64,000 nucleotides of DNA, taken from Flavobacteriales bacterium (GTDB lineage Bacteria > Bacteroidota > Bacteroidia > Flavobacteriales_G > Salibacteraceae). Of this stretch, positions 8,079-18,206 are shown piece by piece. Below the pieces are notes generated by a model. That model was not told the origin of the DNA and ran no database searches. It worked only from the letters and a program-made list of their open reading frames with translations. A program made the position numbers and the translations under genes. The DNA lies in NCBI GenBank assembly GCA_018660685.1, contig JABJJW010000023.1, positions 62,001 to 126,000 on the forward strand, read 5' to 3'. Numbering within the stretch: the stretch's first letter is position 1; each line of letters starts with the position of its first letter.

Positions 8079-9749
8079 ATGAAAAAGAGATTGATTTGGA
8101 TTAGTATCGCCGCTGTCACCGCCATAATTGGTTCAGCATATGTTCAGAGTTATTTCGAGGTCTCCAAAAACCTAGATATTTTCTCCAGTGTGTATCGTGA
8201 AATCAACGTGAGCTACGTTGAAGAGACCAATCCCGGTGAGCTGATCAAGACTGGCATCGACGCTATGCTTGGTTCACTTGATCCATACACCAATTTTATT
8301 CCTGAAGCAAACATTGAAGATTATCGATTCATGACGACACATGAATACGGTGGTATCGGGGCGCTCATTGGCACTCGAGATGGAAAGGTGATGATCACTG
8401 AACCTTACGAAAACTCGCCGGCTGCTCAGGCTGGACTAAAGGCTGGGGATATCATTATGCATGTTGCCGGCGAAGATGCAACTGGAAAAACATCGTCTCA
8501 ACTCAGCGATATGCTACGCGGGGCGTCTGGCACTGCCATTGAAATAGCAGTTTATAGAGCGGCGACAGATGAGAACCTTACCAAGACCATTGAGCGGAAG
8601 AAAATCAAAATAGATGATGTCCCTTACTATGGAATGGTATCAGAAGGAGTAGGATATATCAGCTTGCGGGGATTTACCGAAACGGCGAGTCAGGACGTAA
8701 AAAATGCCTTTGAAGATTTAAAGAATAATCATGATATGAATAAGGTTATTCTCGATTTAAGAGGGAATGGCGGCGGATTGTTACGAGAGTCGGTTAACAT
8801 CGTAAACTTCTTCGTTCCTAAAGGGAAAAAAGTAGTCGAAACCAAAGGGAAACTGAAGGAACACTACAGTTTACACCGCGCCTTGTCTAACCCGCTTGAT
8901 TTAGATATACCTGTCACTGTATTGATTGACAATGGTTCTGCATCAGCGTCAGAAATTGTTGCTGGTTCTCTTCAGGACTTGGACAGAGCTGTGGTCATTG
9001 GACAAAATAGCTTTGGAAAAGGACTTGTCCAGATGACACAAGATTTATCTTACAATTCAAAGCTGAAGCTCACAATCGCGAAGTATTACACTCCGAGTGG
9101 TCGTTGCATTCAAAGAATCGATTACGGCCATCGTGACAATCGCGGAAAAGCAAATGTTGTTCCAGATTCTCTCATTTCTGAATTTCAAACTGCTGGCGGG
9201 AGAGTTGTTAAAGATGGAATGGGTGTAGATCCAGATGTTTTAATCGAACCGGAGATTTATAGTGACATGCTCGCTTCAATGTTGAGAGAGAACTTCATTT
9301 TTGATTTTGCAACCACGTACTATTTCAATCATGACTCAATCAGTCCCCCTGAAACTTTTGAATTGAGTGAAGATGAATTCGGTCAATTCGTATCCTATGT
9401 GCTGGGCCAAGAATTTGAATACAAGACTTCTAGCAACGAGATGATGTTGGATTTGAAAGTAGTCATCGAAGAAAGTGAGTTCTGGGATGATGTTGATGAG
9501 GAGTTTCAAGCGCTCGACGCGAAACTTCAAAGAGGCAAAGAAGATGACCTGAAAAAGTTTGAAGAAGAAATCAGATTGGTGCTTGAAAATGAAATTGTCG
9601 GGCGCTACTATTATTCAAAAGGTCGAATCAGGGCATTCATGAAAAGTGACCCGGAAGTGATTAAGGCCATCGAAATACTGAATAATTCGGAATACTATAA
9701 TTCCGTTCTTATGGGAACATGCGAAGACTGTCTCGTTAAAAAAGGCTGA
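8079..9749 (+). CDS. S41-family C-terminal processing peptidase
   Basis: 556 residues from ATG 8079, chosen because MKKRLIWISIAAVTAIIGSA begins a normal export/anchor segment and an A-rich leader precedes it. Periplasmic protease: an N-terminal helical part, a PDZ domain (about residues 85-170, GGIGALIG...PAAQAGLKAGDII), then the S41 core with LDLRGNGGG near residue 226, the catalytic serine motif GSASASEIVAG at about 286-296 and the lysine in FGKGLVQ near 314. A C-terminal extension of about 200 residues is charged and helical, longer than in the second S41 protein at 41494. Tail-specific cleavage of envelope proteins is inferred. Confidence 0.92.
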   Translation: MKKRLIWISIAAVTAIIGSAYVQSYFEVSKNLDIFSSVYREINVSYVEETNPGELIKTGIDAMLGSLDPYTNFIPEANIEDYRFMTTHEYGGIGALIGTRDGKVMITEPYENSPAAQAGLKAGDIIMHVAGEDATGKTSSQLSDMLRGASGTAIEIAVYRAATDENLTKTIERKKIKIDDVPYYGMVSEGVGYISLRGFTETASQDVKNAFEDLKNNHDMNKVILDLRGNGGGLLRESVNIVNFFVPKGKKVVETKGKLKEHYSLHRALSNPLDLDIPVTVLIDNGSASASEIVAGSLQDLDRAVVIGQNSFGKGLVQMTQDLSYNSKLKLTIAKYYTPSGRCIQRIDYGHRDNRGKANVVPDSLISEFQTAGGRVVKDGMGVDPDVLIEPEIYSDMLASMLRENFIFDFATTYYFNHDSISPPETFELSEDEFGQFVSYVLGQEFEYKTSSNEMMLDLKVVIEESEFWDDVDEEFQALDAKLQRGKEDDLKKFEEEIRLVLENEIVGRYYYSKGRIRAFMKSDPEVIKAIEILNNSEYYNSVLMGTCEDCLVKKG

Positions 9750-9765
9750 TATTCGTAGACCTGCT

Positions 9766-11346
9766 ATGCTGTCTACCACCCACCATCGTTGGATTTATCT
9801 TGCGGGGCTTGCCCTCATAGTTATTGGCTTGCCATTTTCCAAGGCATTCATCAGCATCGGTGAAATAGTCATTGCGGTAAATTTCCTCCTCGAAGGCCGG
9901 ATTAAGGAACGATGGAATGAGTTAAAGCAGAATCGAACTGCACTTTTGTTCGTCGCTTTCTTTTTTGTCCATATTCTGGCTCTGCTTTGGACGAACGACC
10001 TCTCATTTGCACTGAAAGACCTGAGGGTAAAGCTTCCACTTCTGTTGTTCCCTGTTGTAATTCCTCTTTCTCCGAAACTTTCTAGAAAGGAATTTCACTG
10101 GATAGTTGGACTGTTCATTCTGGCCGTTCTCATAACCTCGGTGATGAGCACATACCAATACATTCACGTCAGAGATATTCTAGGCACGGACTATCGGGAT
10201 TTATCCTTGTTTACGAGCCATATTCGATATTCATTGATGGTCTGTTTTGCCTATCTCTTCTTGCTGTATGCTGCCTGGAACGAATCCAAGAACATTCTAT
10301 CGAAGCTCACATATGTCGCGCTCGCCATTTGGTTGAGTGTATTTATTTTCATCCTTCAGTCCATGACGGGCATGATCGTTTGGTTCATGTGTAGTTACTT
10401 ACTTCTTCTTTACACAATGTTTCATATCCAAAGCCAGCGGATCCGAACTATTGGATTTACTGTTCTCGTTGTTACACCTTTGATTATTGGTTCTTATGTT
10501 CTCTTACAGATTGACGCTTATTATCCAAATGAAAAACCCGACTTCTCGAACCTTGATCAGTACAGTGCGGGAGGCGAATTATATGATAGTGACACGACCA
10601 ACCTGAGCTTGGAGAATGGGCACTACACCCAATTGTATCGGGCCCATAACGAGATGACAAGAGAATGGGAGGAGCGCAGCCCTATTCCTATCAAAGAAGG
10701 TCGAGATAGAAAAGGACATTTCGTACGGACTACGCTCATTCGTTATTTAACAAGCAAGGGTCTGAGGAAGGATTCAGTGGGTGTAAACTCTCTTACCGAC
10801 GACGATGTCCACGCTATTGAAAATGGAATTGCAAACGTTCGATTCACCTATGGGAATCCAATCGACAATCGGATCTACATTGTTATTTGGGAGTTCGATC
10901 GACTGCTAAGAGAAAAACGAGTCCAAGGACATTCGGTCACTCAACGCATCCTCTTTTGGAAGACCGGATGGGAAATTTTCAAGGAAAACTGGCTTTTTGG
11001 AGTTGGCACAGGTGACGCGAACAGAGCGTTCAACGCTAAATACGACGAACAGGTCGAAGCGCTTCCAGATCAGTATCGACTGCGGGCCCACAATCAGTTT
11101 CTGACCGTAGGAATCACGATGGGAATCCTCGGGCTTTTGATATTCCTAATTGGTGCTGCCTATCCTTTCACAAAGTTGAAAACGGCCAATTCTTTCTTAT
11201 ACATCGGGTTTGCCATCATCCTGTACGTGAGCATGTTCAATGAAGACACCCTCGAGACGCAAGTCGGCGTGACCCTCTTCGCTTTCTTTAATGCCCTGCT
11301 GTTATTCGGTTACTCAGCGGATTCCGAAGAGATGACTTCCTTGTAG
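9766..11346 (+). CDS. O-antigen ligase-like membrane protein (Wzy_C/WaaL superfamily)
   Basis: 526 residues with about ten hydrophobic segments in two blocks: residues 10-250 and 440-515. A soluble loop of roughly 170 residues lies between them (about 255-425), ending with the family signature GVGTGDANRAF and RAHNQFL near residues 420-450. That architecture fits O-antigen ligases or polymerases, which join polysaccharide to lipid A-core at the periplasmic face. The unusually long loop is atypical for WaaL. The gene converges on, and overlaps by 37 bases, a glycosyltransferase gene of an envelope operon, which supports a role in surface glycan assembly. Confidence 0.82.
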   Translation: MLSTTHHRWIYLAGLALIVIGLPFSKAFISIGEIVIAVNFLLEGRIKERWNELKQNRTALLFVAFFFVHILALLWTNDLSFALKDLRVKLPLLLFPVVIPLSPKLSRKEFHWIVGLFILAVLITSVMSTYQYIHVRDILGTDYRDLSLFTSHIRYSLMVCFAYLFLLYAAWNESKNILSKLTYVALAIWLSVFIFILQSMTGMIVWFMCSYLLLLYTMFHIQSQRIRTIGFTVLVVTPLIIGSYVLLQIDAYYPNEKPDFSNLDQYSAGGELYDSDTTNLSLENGHYTQLYRAHNEMTREWEERSPIPIKEGRDRKGHFVRTTLIRYLTSKGLRKDSVGVNSLTDDDVHAIENGIANVRFTYGNPIDNRIYIVIWEFDRLLREKRVQGHSVTQRILFWKTGWEIFKENWLFGVGTGDANRAFNAKYDEQVEALPDQYRLRAHNQFLTVGITMGILGLLIFLIGAAYPFTKLKTANSFLYIGFAIILYVSMFNEDTLETQVGVTLFAFFNALLLFGYSADSEEMTSL

Positions 11347-12416
11347 ATATCGAGGGTCTTTTGTGCTGTTAATGACTTCGCAAAATTGGCTAAGGTTTCC
11401 AACCCACTTGCTTTGAAGCGCTGTTGCATTTCTTGATCGGATAGCAAAATTCGGACGGCGCCTGCCAGTTGGTCCACAGACCCGACTTTGCATAACATCC
11501 CATTGACCTGATTTTGAATTATCTCTCCGACACCGCCAGCATTCGTTGCAACGATTGGCAACTCACTAGCAAGTGCATCAATCAGCGATGTCCCCAGTCC
11601 TTCTGTTGTAGAAGTCATCAGAAACAGATCCAATTCTCGAAGAACTACAGGAATGTCCTCTCGGAATCCACATAGAATAATGTGTTCTTCCATCTCGGAA
11701 TCCTTAATCGCTTGAATAACTTCCTTTCTACTTGGACCTTCCCCAACTGCAAGAAATTTAGCCTTTAATCCGCCTTGTATTAATGACTTAGCAGTTGCGA
11801 TAAAAGTCGGATAATCTTTATGAGGTGCCAATGCTGATACATTTCCGATCAATACATAATCTGCTGGAATATTGAACTCCTCTCTCAATCTGCCATCACT
11901 TACGACTCCCTTGAACCGTCGGGCATCGACTCCGCTGTGAACGACTGCCAATTTGCTCTTGTCGTTAATCGAAGGTTCCATCACCTCCTTGATCGCCTTG
12001 GACACACAGATGATTCGCTTAATCTGAGCGTGATTGTACTTGAAGTGTGACATCGAAGTGTCCTGAACTGGAAAATCTACGCGCCTCGAAACAACGATGG
12101 GAAGCTTGTTCTTGGTGAGAACTGCGCTTAGGATGGCGAAGTTGTGAGCGTGGGAATCGTGAACGTGAATAAGGTCAATCTTTTCTCTCGAACAAACATG
12201 ATTCACTCGATAGGCGACCATTGGATTGGCAGAAAACCGCTTGAAATAAGTGACATGATTTAGGTGATGCTTAAGGCAATATCTGTGAACTTCAGAATTG
12301 AAAGGACACATAACCACCTGATCAATCCCTAGTTCTTTTAATTCTTCAACGAGATATATTAGCTGTTGCTCTCCGCCTCTCCATGTCTTAGGTGATGATA
12401 TGTGAAGCACTTTCAT
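11310..12416 (-). CDS. Glycosyltransferase family 4 (GT-B) enzyme
   Basis: 368 residues from ATG 12416. N-terminal Rossmann lobe begins KVLHISSPKTWRGGEQQ with the glycine-rich acceptor loop; the C-terminal lobe carries NVSALAPHKDYPTFI, AVGEGPSRKE and the donor-binding E-x7-E region (STTEGLGTSLIDALASELP), followed by ATNAGGVGEI. These are hallmarks of GT4 retaining transferases. The substrate cannot be deduced; the position with a WaaE-like GT2, murF-alr and an O-antigen ligase suggests lipopolysaccharide core or surface glycan synthesis. Its start overlaps the end of the GT2 gene by 4 bases (ATGA). Confidence 0.88.
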   Translation of the reverse strand: MKVLHISSPKTWRGGEQQLIYLVEELKELGIDQVVMCPFNSEVHRYCLKHHLNHVTYFKRFSANPMVAYRVNHVCSREKIDLIHVHDSHAHNFAILSAVLTKNKLPIVVSRRVDFPVQDTSMSHFKYNHAQIKRIICVSKAIKEVMEPSINDKSKLAVVHSGVDARRFKGVVSDGRLREEFNIPADYVLIGNVSALAPHKDYPTFIATAKSLIQGGLKAKFLAVGEGPSRKEVIQAIKDSEMEEHIILCGFREDIPVVLRELDLFLMTSTTEGLGTSLIDALASELPIVATNAGGVGEIIQNQVNGMLCKVGSVDQLAGAVRILLSDQEMQQRFKASGLETLANFAKSLTAQKTLDIYKEVISSESAE

Positions 12417-13168
12417 GATTCCCTCTGAAGTGCTAATAGTTTCTTGTATCGCAGATAGCTTGCATAAGCTGACTTGGTGCTGATAACCCATCCATAATAA
12501 CCATCCAAAAAGCCCGCTTTGATAATGAATGCTTTTACAAATTTGGCGGTGGGTTTGACCATCAATTTCAGCAATGAAGACCTGGCGCCCTCATCGTACT
12601 TGGCTTTAGCAGCAATGTCCGTGAATTTTTCAATCTGACGGTCATGTTCTGCGATGGTGTAGAACGAATAATGCAGAATGTCGCCGCTCAGGCGCCCTTT
12701 CGTTTTTCCTTCGTTCAAAGTGAATAAGTCGTGGGGGTTTGTGCCTTTCCAAATTCCCGCATCTTTCTTAAACAATCTGATTTTTCGATCGGGATACCAT
12801 CCACAGTGGCGAATCCATTTGCCGCAATAATTGGTGAGGCGGTTCATTTCATAACCATCCTCAACAAGTTTCTCTTTGATATCTTGAACGTTCTTTACAA
12901 GATTGTCATCAAGTGCCTCATCGGCATCCAAACTCAAGACAAGATTGTGACTCGCTTGCTCAATTGCAAAATTCTTCTGTTCAATATGTCCTAAAAACGG
13001 TTGTTCGACCAATTTGGCTCCCATCGAACGGGCTATTTCAGCCGTTCGGTCTTTTGACAGCGAGTCTACCACAATCACTTCATCTGCAATATGCTGAACA
13101 CTTCCTAAACATCGGCCGATGTTCCGTTCCTCGTTAAGAGTGATTATGACCACTGAAAGGAGCTCCAT
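12413..13168 (-). CDS. Glycosyltransferase family 2, WaaE/KdtX-like
   Basis: 251 residues. It starts SVVIITLNEERNIGRCLGSV and has VIVVDSLSKDRT and the metal/nucleotide motif LSLDADEAL near residue 80, typical of GT2. The segment CGKWIRHCGWYPDRKIRLFKK and the LHYSFY motif match the WaaE/KdtX subgroup, which adds glucose to the inner core of lipopolysaccharide in Proteobacteria; the exact sugar here is unknown. The ATG shares one base with the murF-alr stop (TAATG), and its own end overlaps the next gene by 4 bases, so the four-gene minus-strand run from tdk is a tight operon. Confidence 0.88.
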   Translation of the reverse strand: MELLSVVIITLNEERNIGRCLGSVQHIADEVIVVDSLSKDRTAEIARSMGAKLVEQPFLGHIEQKNFAIEQASHNLVLSLDADEALDDNLVKNVQDIKEKLVEDGYEMNRLTNYCGKWIRHCGWYPDRKIRLFKKDAGIWKGTNPHDLFTLNEGKTKGRLSGDILHYSFYTIAEHDRQIEKFTDIAAKAKYDEGARSSLLKLMVKPTAKFVKAFIIKAGFLDGYYGWVISTKSAYASYLRYKKLLALQRES

Positions 13169-15627
13169 TATTCTTGGTGGTAAACGCGGCGCACTCGCTC
13201 GGATATTTTAGTCAGTATTTCATACGAAATCGTATTCAGCTTTTCAGCCATGGCAACAACCTCACTCGAACCGGCAAAGACAATGACCTCATCGCCTTCC
13301 TGAGCTGCGGTGTTCGTTACATCGATCATGCACATGTCCATGCAGATATTACCGACGGTTTTGCATTGAGTGTCCTGCCAGAGGAAGGACCAATTTCCAT
13401 TCCCGAGTCGTCGATCAACGCCATCTGCATATCCAATAGCCACCGTGGCGATCCTTCTCTCACGTTGCTCCACGCCATTTCTAGCATAACCAACCGATTC
13501 ATTTGCTGGCACCGATCTAACCTGAACTATATAGCTCTTTAACTTGCCAAGAGCGTGAAGAAACTTACCGTGTTCACTTCCCGAAAAGCCATAGAGCCCA
13601 ATGCCCAAACGAACCATATCAAATAGAGAATCAGGAAACCGAAGAATGCCTGTTGAATTCAAAGCATGACGCGTGGGCATATAGCCTATTTGTTCCCCTA
13701 TTTCTTCCGATAAATCAGCGAACTTGGTGAGTTGCGCTTTGGTAAACTCGTCAGATTGAGGATCATCAGTTGCAGCTAAATGCGTGAAGATCGACTCAAT
13801 TTTAACAAAAGGAACATCATTTACTCGATTGCACAGCACCTTTATATCGCTTCTCTCAAAACCCAGTCGATGCATTCCAGAGTCAATCTTAAGGTGAATC
13901 GAAAACTCCCTGAAAAGGTGTCGGTATGATTTGGCCGTATTGATGAAGTCTTCTAAGCTGTTCAAGCTATAGATCTCTGGCTCAAGATCATATTGAATCA
14001 TGCTCTCATACGTCTCCTTTGAGGGACTCATGACCATGATTGGAATGCGAATTCCTTTTTTCCTCAGCTCAACTCCTTCATCAGCATACGCTACGCCGAG
14101 GTAATCAATTTTTTGTTTTTCAAGGAATTGGGCCACTTCATATCCTCCACTGCCATAAGCGAAAGCTTTGACCATGACCATGATTTTTGCACGCCCTTTA
14201 ATCTGATCACTGAAATAGCTCAAGTTCTGAGCCATCTTGTGTAGGTCCACCTCAAGCACGGTTTCGTGATGCTTCGCCTGGAGACGTTTTGAAAGGTTCT
14301 CCAATCTAAATTTCCGTGCTCCTTTGATTAGAATCGCCTTGTTTCGAATTGCTTTTGCATCCAAGCTATTCCAATAGGAATCCACATCGTCAAAGCAACT
14401 TATTCCCATTGGCTCGAAGGCTCCAGCATTTTCAGCGATCTGAATGCCAATACCAACTACTTCATCAACCTCCGCTTCTCTCAGCATGCTTCCAATTTGC
14501 TCATAGAGCTGGGTTGGGTTAACGTTTTCCCGAAAGTCAGATAGGATGACCAATTTCTCTCGGTCCATTTGCGTACTCAAGTTCTCAAGAGCAATTCTCA
14601 GCGATCCTAAATCGGAATTATAAGAATCATCAATGATCACACTCTGTTCGATGCCCTGCTTAACTTCCATTCGCATCGCAACCGAAGAAAGATCTTCAAA
14701 GAGATCAATGACCGGTTTTCGTATTCGACGCAATAGTTCAATGCAGACAAAGCAGTGTATGGCGTTCTGAATGCTCGCTTTATCTGTAAAAGGAATAGTG
14801 ACAGTATGACTGCCTGATTTTGATCGTACCGAAAGGACGGACTTCTTATCCTGGGTAATTATCCGCTCGATAAACACATTTGCGTTCGGGTCTTTCGTAG
14901 ACCAACAAAAGCATCTTTTCCGATCTTGTTCACTCAGCCATCCAAACCAGTGGTCGTCACAGCAACCAACAATCTTTTCTGCTGAATCAAAAAGCTTCCA
15001 CTTCTCTCTAAATTTTTGTTCGTCATTGTCAAAATGAGCGGCGTGCGCATCTCCAATATTGGTGAGAATTCCAATGGTGGGACGAATCATTTGAGACACC
15101 ACCTGCATTTCGTCTGGTCTAGAAATACCCGCCTCAAAAATCCCAAGTGAGTGGTCAGGTCCGAGGTTGAAAAGAGAGAGTGGAACTCCAATTTGAGAAT
15201 TATAACTCTTCGGACTTCGGCAGATCGAGTGCTCATTTTCGAGTAGCTGATTCAGCCATTCTTTGACAATGGTTTTGCCATTGCTCCCGGTGATAGCGAT
15301 AACCGGAATATTGTAATTGTCTCGGTGCTCAGCGGCAACTTTTTGCAGCGCTTCAACAACATCTGTAACCAAGATGAAATTCGCCTGTCCTTCAAACGAC
15401 TTTATGACGTCCGGATCTGAGACGAGAAAATGGTGCAGTCCAGATTCGATGAGACTACCGATGAAAGAATGACCATCCACCCGCGCCCCTTTTAAGGCAG
15501 CAAACATGGCGTCTGTTCCATGAGGCTCGCGATGATCAATTATTACCTGGTTCACCAATGAACCAGGAATCGAAATGGTCGGTGCGCCATTGCAGAAATC
15601 GGCTATGCTCTCAATCGTATAATTCAT
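13168..15627 (-). CDS. Bifunctional UDP-N-acetylmuramoyl-tripeptide:D-Ala-D-Ala ligase / alanine racemase
   Basis: 819 residues from ATG 15627, a fusion typical of Bacteroidota. Residues 1-450 are MurF: the ATP loop AITGSNGKT is at about 105-113, with the Mur ligase middle and C-terminal domains after it ([10 protein letters not shown] near 335). Residues about 460-819 are alanine racemase: the PLP lysine sits in [13 protein letters not shown], the catalytic tyrosine region is VGYARNG, and GIGLYG and [10 protein letters not shown] are also family motifs. One protein therefore makes D-Ala and adds the D-Ala-D-Ala dipeptide to peptidoglycan precursors. The start overlaps the tdk stop by 4 bases. 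Confidence 0.93.
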   Translation of the reverse strand: MNYTIESIADFCNGAPTISIPGSLVNQVIIDHREPHGTDAMFAALKGARVDGHSFIGSLIESGLHHFLVSDPDVIKSFEGQANFILVTDVVEALQKVAAEHRDNYNIPVIAITGSNGKTIVKEWLNQLLENEHSICRSPKSYNSQIGVPLSLFNLGPDHSLGIFEAGISRPDEMQVVSQMIRPTIGILTNIGDAHAAHFDNDEQKFREKWKLFDSAEKIVGCCDDHWFGWLSEQDRKRCFCWSTKDPNANVFIERIITQDKKSVLSVRSKSGSHTVTIPFTDKASIQNAIHCFVCIELLRRIRKPVIDLFEDLSSVAMRMEVKQGIEQSVIIDDSYNSDLGSLRIALENLSTQMDREKLVILSDFRENVNPTQLYEQIGSMLREAEVDEVVGIGIQIAENAGAFEPMGISCFDDVDSYWNSLDAKAIRNKAILIKGARKFRLENLSKRLQAKHHETVLEVDLHKMAQNLSYFSDQIKGRAKIMVMVKAFAYGSGGYEVAQFLEKQKIDYLGVAYADEGVELRKKGIRIPIMVMSPSKETYESMIQYDLEPEIYSLNSLEDFINTAKSYRHLFREFSIHLKIDSGMHRLGFERSDIKVLCNRVNDVPFVKIESIFTHLAATDDPQSDEFTKAQLTKFADLSEEIGEQIGYMPTRHALNSTGILRFPDSLFDMVRLGIGLYGFSGSEHGKFLHALGKLKSYIVQVRSVPANESVGYARNGVEQRERRIATVAIGYADGVDRRLGNGNWSFLWQDTQCKTVGNICMDMCMIDVTNTAAQEGDEVIVFAGSSEVVAMAEKLNTISYEILTKISERVRRVYHQE
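15546..15567. repeat. 9-bp stem inverted repeat inside murF-alr
   Basis: Perfect 9-base arms (15546-15554 and 15559-15567) separated by 4 bases, near the 5' end of the murF-alr coding sequence. It could form a hairpin early in that mRNA; there is no T tract and no other sign of a regulatory role. Confidence 0.7.
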
Positions 15628-16217
15628 GACCCCTTGTTGCTTGGTTTCAGCCCACCATAAAAACAAGCCCTGCAAAGGGGTTTGTACTCGCCTGCTTCTC
15701 CTAGCTCTACAAGATTTGAACTATCCGTCGTTCTATGTGAGTGATTGGCCAGCGATCCACAAACGACGCAGATTGCGTGCACCTTAGTAACGTATTCAGC
15801 AATTGCCAATAGTCCGGGCATTGGGCCAAACGGTCTACCTCGGTAGTCCATATCTAGTCCCGCGACAATCACTCGCTTACCCATGTTTGCCAATTGATTA
15901 CAGACGCTGACGAGCTCGGAATCAAAAAATTGCGCTTCATCCACGCCCACCACATCCGCCTCGTTGGATAGTATTAAAATGTTGCCTGAAGATTCAACTG
16001 GCGTAGAAGAAATACTGTTTTCGTCATGAGATACGACCAGTTCTTCGTCATATCGCTGATCGACATCCGGTTTAAAAATCTCAACTTTCTGTCCTGCAAA
16101 CTGCGCCCTTTTGAGGCGGCGAATCAGCTCCTCTGTTTTTCCTGAAAACATGGAACCACATACTACCTCAATCCATCCATATCGATTGCCATTCGTGCCT
16201 GTGTACTCAAGAAACAT
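15624..16217 (-). CDS. tdk: Thymidine kinase (type II, TK1-like)
   Basis: 197 residues. Phosphorylates thymidine with ATP in pyrimidine salvage. The P-loop is [11 protein letters not shown] (about residues 21-31), the Walker B-like VDEAQFFD is near residue 92, and the lasso/active-site segment is [12 protein letters not shown]. The zinc ribbon is complete (CVVC near 149-152 and CRAC near 184-187). It heads the minus-strand run tdk / murF-alr / GT2 / GT4, joined by a 4-base overlap. Confidence 0.95.
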   Translation of the reverse strand: MFLEYTGTNGNRYGWIEVVCGSMFSGKTEELIRRLKRAQFAGQKVEIFKPDVDQRYDEELVVSHDENSISSTPVESSGNILILSNEADVVGVDEAQFFDSELVSVCNQLANMGKRVIVAGLDMDYRGRPFGPMPGLLAIAEYVTKVHAICVVCGSLANHSHRTTDSSNLVELGEAGEYKPLCRACFYGGLKPSNKGS

Positions 16218-16350
16218 TGTCCTACAAATATGCTAATCGAAGTCAAGCAAATTTTTGACTTGGATGAAGAATCACTTTCGAAAGATTAACGGGAAATGGG
16301 GCGAATGATGATATCAATTTCGATCTTTGGAGCTATTCACAGCGCTTACC

Positions 16351-16959
16351 ATGGAAGAACTTCGAACGCGATTAGAAGAAATAGCTGAACTCATCAACCA
16401 AAAGGAAGGCGAGATCTCATTACTCAAGCAAGACTTAGAAGCTATTCGAGTGGCCTTGGAAGTCGAAGAAGAACGTCGAGATTCCGAAGAAGTTCCATCG
16501 GAGGAAGAAACAGTGGAGCCAGAATCTCAAGCGATTGAAGAACCCACTATTCAAGAAGTTAAGACAGCGGAGCCGAAACCAATCAAGGTAGAAGAATCTG
16601 TGGAGGAGTCCGAAACCATCATGCATGCGATCGACATGATGACCCATGAGATGGACGCCCAATCCTCTTCGGCTAATGAACAATTCGAAGAAGCTGCTAC
16701 AGTTGGAGACAAAGCGAACACTAAGCATCTCTCAGATTTGAAAAAAGCAATCGGACTCAACGAACGGTTCTTGTTTGCGAATGAGTTGTTCAATGGGGAC
16801 GTCGATGCGCTTGGAAAGGCAATCGAAGAACTTAACCATGTTGAACAGGCTGATGCAGAACGTCTGATGAATGAAGAATTTGCAACTCGCTATAAGTGGG
16901 ATGATGAAAATACCACTGTAATCACTTTTAAATCTTTAGTAGCGCGGCGTTTTTTATGA
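16351..16959 (+). CDS. Conserved acidic coiled-coil protein of unknown function
   Basis: 202 residues from ATG 16351 (a TTG 24 bases upstream is less likely). Residues 1-50 are strongly coiled-coil (EELRTRLEEIAELINQKEG), followed by a Glu/Pro-rich disordered stretch to about 100. The C-terminal 75 residues contain LKKAIGLNERFLFANELFNGD and YKWDDEN, a pattern I associate with a conserved but uncharacterised Bacteroidota family. No enzyme motif is visible; it should be cytosolic. A TTTG-containing element (GATCTTTG at 16322-16329) could be a degenerate -7 box. The stop overlaps the next start by 4 bases. Confidence 0.75.
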   Translation: MEELRTRLEEIAELINQKEGEISLLKQDLEAIRVALEVEEERRDSEEVPSEEETVEPESQAIEEPTIQEVKTAEPKPIKVEESVEESETIMHAIDMMTHEMDAQSSSANEQFEEAATVGDKANTKHLSDLKKAIGLNERFLFANELFNGDVDALGKAIEELNHVEQADAERLMNEEFATRYKWDDENTTVITFKSLVARRFL

Positions 16960-18206
16960 GCCGAATTACTCTGCTACTCATCCTCCTTTCTTCTGTGTCA
17001 CAGGCGCAGGATATTGACTTTCTGAAATCGCGAATAGATTCTCTTTGTGCACCTCGCTATCACGGGAGAGGATATGTTGAAAATGGTGATGTAAAAGCAG
17101 CCTCCTTCCTTCAGCGCGAAATCACGGCTATTGGCCTGAGTAAAGTCCAAGATACATCCACCCAGCCGTTTGAACTTGGAGTGAATACGTTCCCGGGAAA
17201 GATGTCAGTGAGTTTTGATTCCCAAGAATTAAAGACAGGTGTTGATTACATCATTGACCCTCGCTCAATGGGATTGGAAGGGGAGTACAAAACGTTCAAG
17301 TTCAAAGACAAATGGATCGACGACCGCAAAAAGCTATTTAAGATTAGGAACAATCCCAAGTTAGGAGAACGAGCTGCGGTAATCGACCTGAGGGAATCGA
17401 GTGAGGAAATGAAGTCGTTTGCGAACCGAATCGGTGAAAACCCGTTGGATGTTCCTGCTTATGTCATCTTAACTCCGGACAAGCTGACTTGGTCCATTGC
17501 GAGAAGAACGGTGGACTTTGCATTGGTACGAGCCCAAACCGATCATCTAGAGAAGGATCCAAAATCGGTGACGCTCCAAATTGACCAAGAATGGATTAGT
17601 GACTATTCAGCGCAGAATGTCATTGGAATGATTCCAGGTGAATCCGATTCAATGATTGTCTTTACGGCTCACTATGACCATCTGGGAAGAATGGGCAAAG
17701 ACATTTACATCCCAGGAGCAAATGACAACGCAAGTGGATCGGCAATGCTGCTCGACCTAGCAAAAGACTATGTAGGTTCAAAACCAAAACACACTTTGGT
17801 CTTTATCTGGTTCGCCGGTGAAGAAGCTGGATTGGTTGGCTCTCGGTACTTTGTCGACAACCCCATGATTTCTCTGGAGAAGATCAAGTTTTTGATCAAT
17901 CTTGACTTAATGGGAGATGCTGGCAAAGGAATTACAGCAGTCAATGGGAAAATATTCACGGATCATTTTGACCAGCTCGTAGAGATCAATACTAAGAACT
18001 CGCTATTGGATGAAGTGAAGGCAAGGGGAGTTGCGGCAAATAGTGACCACTTTCCATTTTTTGAGAAAGGAGTTCCGTGCTTCTTTATATACACACGTGG
18101 TGAATACATGCATTATCACGATGTCAATGACAAGCCTGAAAACTTAACTCTTGTAAAATATGGGGAGACTTTTCAGCTGATCAAGCTATTCGCCGAATCG
18201 CTCTAG
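16956..18206 (+). CDS. Secreted M28-family zinc aminopeptidase
   Basis: 416 residues with an N-terminal signal peptide (LLLILLSSVSQAQ, cleavage near 17). The M28 di-zinc centre is fully readable: H in FTAHYDHLG, D in GANDNASGS, the catalytic base pair in AGEEAGLVGS, D in NLDLMGD, and H in EYMHYHD near the C-terminus. It is therefore an exported exopeptidase, probably periplasmic or surface, acting on peptides. Start overlaps the preceding gene by 4 bases. Its 3' end overlaps the convergent gene at 18203 by 4 bases. Confidence 0.92.
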   Translation: MSRITLLLILLSSVSQAQDIDFLKSRIDSLCAPRYHGRGYVENGDVKAASFLQREITAIGLSKVQDTSTQPFELGVNTFPGKMSVSFDSQELKTGVDYIIDPRSMGLEGEYKTFKFKDKWIDDRKKLFKIRNNPKLGERAAVIDLRESSEEMKSFANRIGENPLDVPAYVILTPDKLTWSIARRTVDFALVRAQTDHLEKDPKSVTLQIDQEWISDYSAQNVIGMIPGESDSMIVFTAHYDHLGRMGKDIYIPGANDNASGSAMLLDLAKDYVGSKPKHTLVFIWFAGEEAGLVGSRYFVDNPMISLEKIKFLINLDLMGDAGKGITAVNGKIFTDHFDQLVEINTKNSLLDEVKARGVAANSDHFPFFEKGVPCFFIYTRGEYMHYHDVNDKPENLTLVKYGETFQLIKLFAESL

